NCBI GenBank assembly: GCA_027485075.1
Contig: JAIXRT010000278.1
Location: 1-8,734 of the forward strand
From: Cytophagaceae bacterium
GTDB taxonomy: Bacteria > Bacteroidota > Bacteroidia > Cytophagales > Spirosomataceae
Length of the DNA stretch: 8,734 nucleotides
Direction of reading: 5' to 3'
The translations under genes were made by a program, and so were the position numbers. Position 1 is the first letter of the stretch. The number at the start of each line of letters is the position of its first letter. This document shows positions 7,457-8,734 of the stretch, one piece after another. Under the pieces are notes generated by a model. The model did not search any database, was not told the DNA's origin, and was given only the letters and a program-made list of their open reading frames with translations.

Positions 7457-8583
7457 TGTAGTTCTTTAAAGGGATTGCGTGCTGTCCATTTGGCCTCAGG
7501 TTCAAGTAGATTGAAAAAGAACCCTAGATTTTTATTGATCCAATGATTTTTGTGTTGCATCCAGCCGAATAATTGTTCGGGTTTGGCACCAATGGAGCTT
7601 TTGATTTCCATCGCTGTTCGTCCAAAGTTGATGCGTTTAAATCCATTATGTATACTGCACCCAATCATGTCATATAGCATATTGAGGTAGAGCATTTTTT
7701 CCTTTTGGATTTTGTCGTCGTATCCGAGGAAGTAGGTTTCTAGAATCTCATCGTGGTGAATGAGTGTATTGAACCCAATTAATTCCCCGTTTTCAAAATA
7801 GGCGAAAAATCGGAAGTCGGCCCCCAATTCTTTTTTAAGTGAGTAGAAGTGGTTTTTCGCTAAGAAAAAGGTGTTGAATGGCGCGTGGTCTGCGACGTGA
7901 TGGTACAGCGTGTAAATTTCATTTTCTAGCTCTTTAATTTCTGCTAGGGTTAACTGCCGCTTTTCGATACCTGCTGCTTTTTTACGTGCGCGTTTGTATT
8001 GGTCTCGGTATTTTTTGGTTAATGCGTTCAGGTAGTCGGCCTCTTCTTTCCAATCGGAGCGTAGCTTCATAAACATATTGGGCTGAGAGCTGAATTTAAG
8101 GCTTTTTTGGAAGGAAACCTGCTCAAACAATGTAGCGTCAATCGGCTCAAAATCTTTAAGAATAGTGAGATGAGGTGATGGATTTAATGTATTAACCAGG
8201 TCATTTAGGCCAGCGATGACATCGCGTGGATTAGCCTCTGGACTACATGAAATGGCGTGTTGGCCAGTTAACATATTATTCCCAATGATCGCAAGTTTCG
8301 AGGCATAGCGTTTGAAGAGGAAATTTCGGGCGATGGTTAATAGCCCGTGATCGCGATTTCCATACCCATCTAATTTTCCTAAATCGAGATGCTGCAACAT
8401 TGCCGTAGCAATTAATGCATCTGAGTGATATACACCAATGAATTGACATGTAATGTTAGTTGGTGCTGAATTTTCAAGGACGCGCAGGTAGGCTGATTGT
8501 AGAAATAAACTTTGTGCGGCTACGTGGTTCCAGTCTGTAGGAAGGGTAGCGGTGGACTCGAAAATTCGGTATTGGTAGGTCAA
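7453..8583 (-). CDS. GNAT/FemAB-like acyltransferase-fold protein (peptidogalycan-biosynthesis type)
   Basis: Cytoplasmic protein of 376 residues with no signal peptide or membrane segment. Its layout resembles Bacteroidota proteins annotated as GNAT-family or FemAB/BioF2-like acyltransferases. An N-terminal half (about 1-170) with FLQSAYLRVLE and GYGNRDHG precedes a basic helical segment, ALTKKYRDQYKRARKKA (187-203). The GNAT-like C-terminal half contains FFAYFENGELIGFNTLI (259-275), LETYFLGYD (281-289) and the closing INFGRTAMEIKSSIGAKP (318-335), which is the most family-like block. The start is TTG at 8583: in-frame TGA lies five codons upstream, no ATG occurs between, and the next in-frame ATG would cost about 61 residues, including conserved sequence. 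The gene converges on the phosphatase, and the two stop codons share two bases (7454-7455). Acyl donor and acceptor are unknown; the family call rests on pattern recognition, not a search. Confidence 0.75.
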   Translation of the reverse strand: MTYQYRIFESTATLPTDWNHVAAQSLFLQSAYLRVLENSAPTNITCQFIGVYHSDALIATAMLQHLDLGKLDGYGNRDHGLLTIARNFLFKRYASKLAIIGNNMLTGQHAISCSPEANPRDVIAGLNDLVNTLNPSPHLTILKDFEPIDATLFEQVSFQKSLKFSSQPNMFMKLRSDWKEEADYLNALTKKYRDQYKRARKKAAGIEKRQLTLAEIKELENEIYTLYHHVADHAPFNTFFLAKNHFYSLKKELGADFRFFAYFENGELIGFNTLIHHDEILETYFLGYDDKIQKEKMLYLNMLYDMIGCSIHNGFKRINFGRTAMEIKSSIGAKPEQLFGWMQHKNHWINKNLGFFFNLLEPEAKWTARNPFKELH

Positions 8584-8639
8584 AAAATATTGTTTTCAAG
8601 AGGTAAACGGCGAAGGCAGTCTTTTTGTTCCACAAGAAC

Positions 8640-8702
8640 TGTAGAGACGCGATACATCGCGTTTTTTTTGGAGCATTAGACGCGAAGTATCGCGTCTCTA
8701 CA
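8640..8702. repeat. Nested inverted repeat, REP-like
   Basis: Two 23-base arms, 8640-8662 and 8680-8702, are reverse complements except at one position (8686), separated by a 17-base T-rich spacer. Each arm is itself a hairpin: ACGCGA, loop TACA, TCGCGT at 8647-8662; and ACGCGA, loop AGTA, TCGCGT at 8680-8695. The outer sequence TGTAGAG/CTCTACA is complementary between arms, so the unit can form either one long hairpin or two small ones. This looks like dispersed palindromic repeats (GTAGAGACGCGAT...ATCGCGTCTCTAC) that I recall from intergenic regions of Bacteroidota and cyanobacteria. It sits upstream of the minus-strand acyltransferase. No transposase is present in the window. Confidence 0.85.
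8647..8669 (+). terminator. Terminator-like hairpin formed by the left repeat arm
   Basis: The left repeat arm forms a 6-base-pair GC-rich stem (ACGCGA/TCGCGT) with loop TACA, and its last T begins a run of eight T. On the plus strand this has the form of a short intrinsic terminator. No plus-strand gene lies directly upstream, so if it works it would stop read-through from the phosphatase operon across the antisense of the acyltransferase. It may equally be only a by-product of the repeat. Confidence 0.3.
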
Positions 8703-8717
8703 AAATAGATCTAACGC

Positions 8718-8731
8718 CCAGCGTCCAGCGT
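8718..8731. repeat. Two tandem copies of a 7-base unit at the window edge
   Basis: CCAGCGT occurs twice head to tail and is followed by CTA at the edge, in the context CTAACGCCCAGCGTCCAGCGTCTA. The final TAGACGC-complementary end (8728-8734) matches, in inverse orientation, bases 8677-8683 within the neighbouring inverted repeat. It may be the start of a longer short-tandem-repeat array that continues past the window. Confidence 0.45.
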
Positions 8732-8734
8732 CTA

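Noticed and set aside
8647..8702. CRISPR-like repeat
   Set aside because: There are only two copies, in inverted orientation, with a T-rich spacer and no cas genes. It fits a palindromic dispersed repeat instead.

Overview
The window looks like a piece of a Bacteroidota chromosome, probably from the Sphingobacteriia/Cytophagia side of the phylum, although the genus cannot be fixed from the sequence alone. The evidence is a tandem SusC/RagA–SusD/RagB pair, a Tat-exported Gfo/Idh/MocA oxidoreductase of the type common in this phylum, A-rich start regions without clear Shine-Dalgarno sites, and a SusD-type lipobox protein.

Layout, left to right: (1) positions 1-2934 (+) hold a SusC-type TonB-dependent outer-membrane transporter. 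Its first codons lie outside the window, and a run of 16 T falls inside its signal peptide. (2) 2954-4630 (+) is its SusD lipoprotein partner, 19 bases downstream and surely co-transcribed. (3) 4648-4681 is a strong intrinsic terminator closing the susCD unit. (4) 4752-6185 (+) is a Tat-exported NAD(P)-binding Gfo/Idh/MocA-family oxidoreductase. (5) 6197-7456 (+) is a Sec-exported purple-acid-phosphatase-like metallophosphoesterase, 11 bases after the oxidoreductase and probably in its operon. (6) 7453-8583 (-) is a GNAT/FemAB-like acyltransferase-fold protein converging on the phosphatase, with the two stop codons overlapping. (7) 8584-8734 is non-coding and carries a nested inverted repeat of a REP-like kind, with short GCGTC-rich repeats at the window edge.

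How the genes may work together: SusC and SusD form the outer-membrane pump that binds and imports a glycan or another large ligand. Immediately downstream are an exported oxidoreductase and an exported phosphatase rather than glycoside hydrolases. A testable idea is that the locus handles a phosphorylated sugar or polyol, with phosphate removed and the sugar or polyol oxidised outside the cytoplasm. The terminator means the two halves are separate transcription units, so this functional link is inference. The acyltransferase on the other strand looks unrelated. No regulator (ECF sigma/anti-sigma or hybrid two-component), tRNA, rRNA, CRISPR array or transposase gene is visible.
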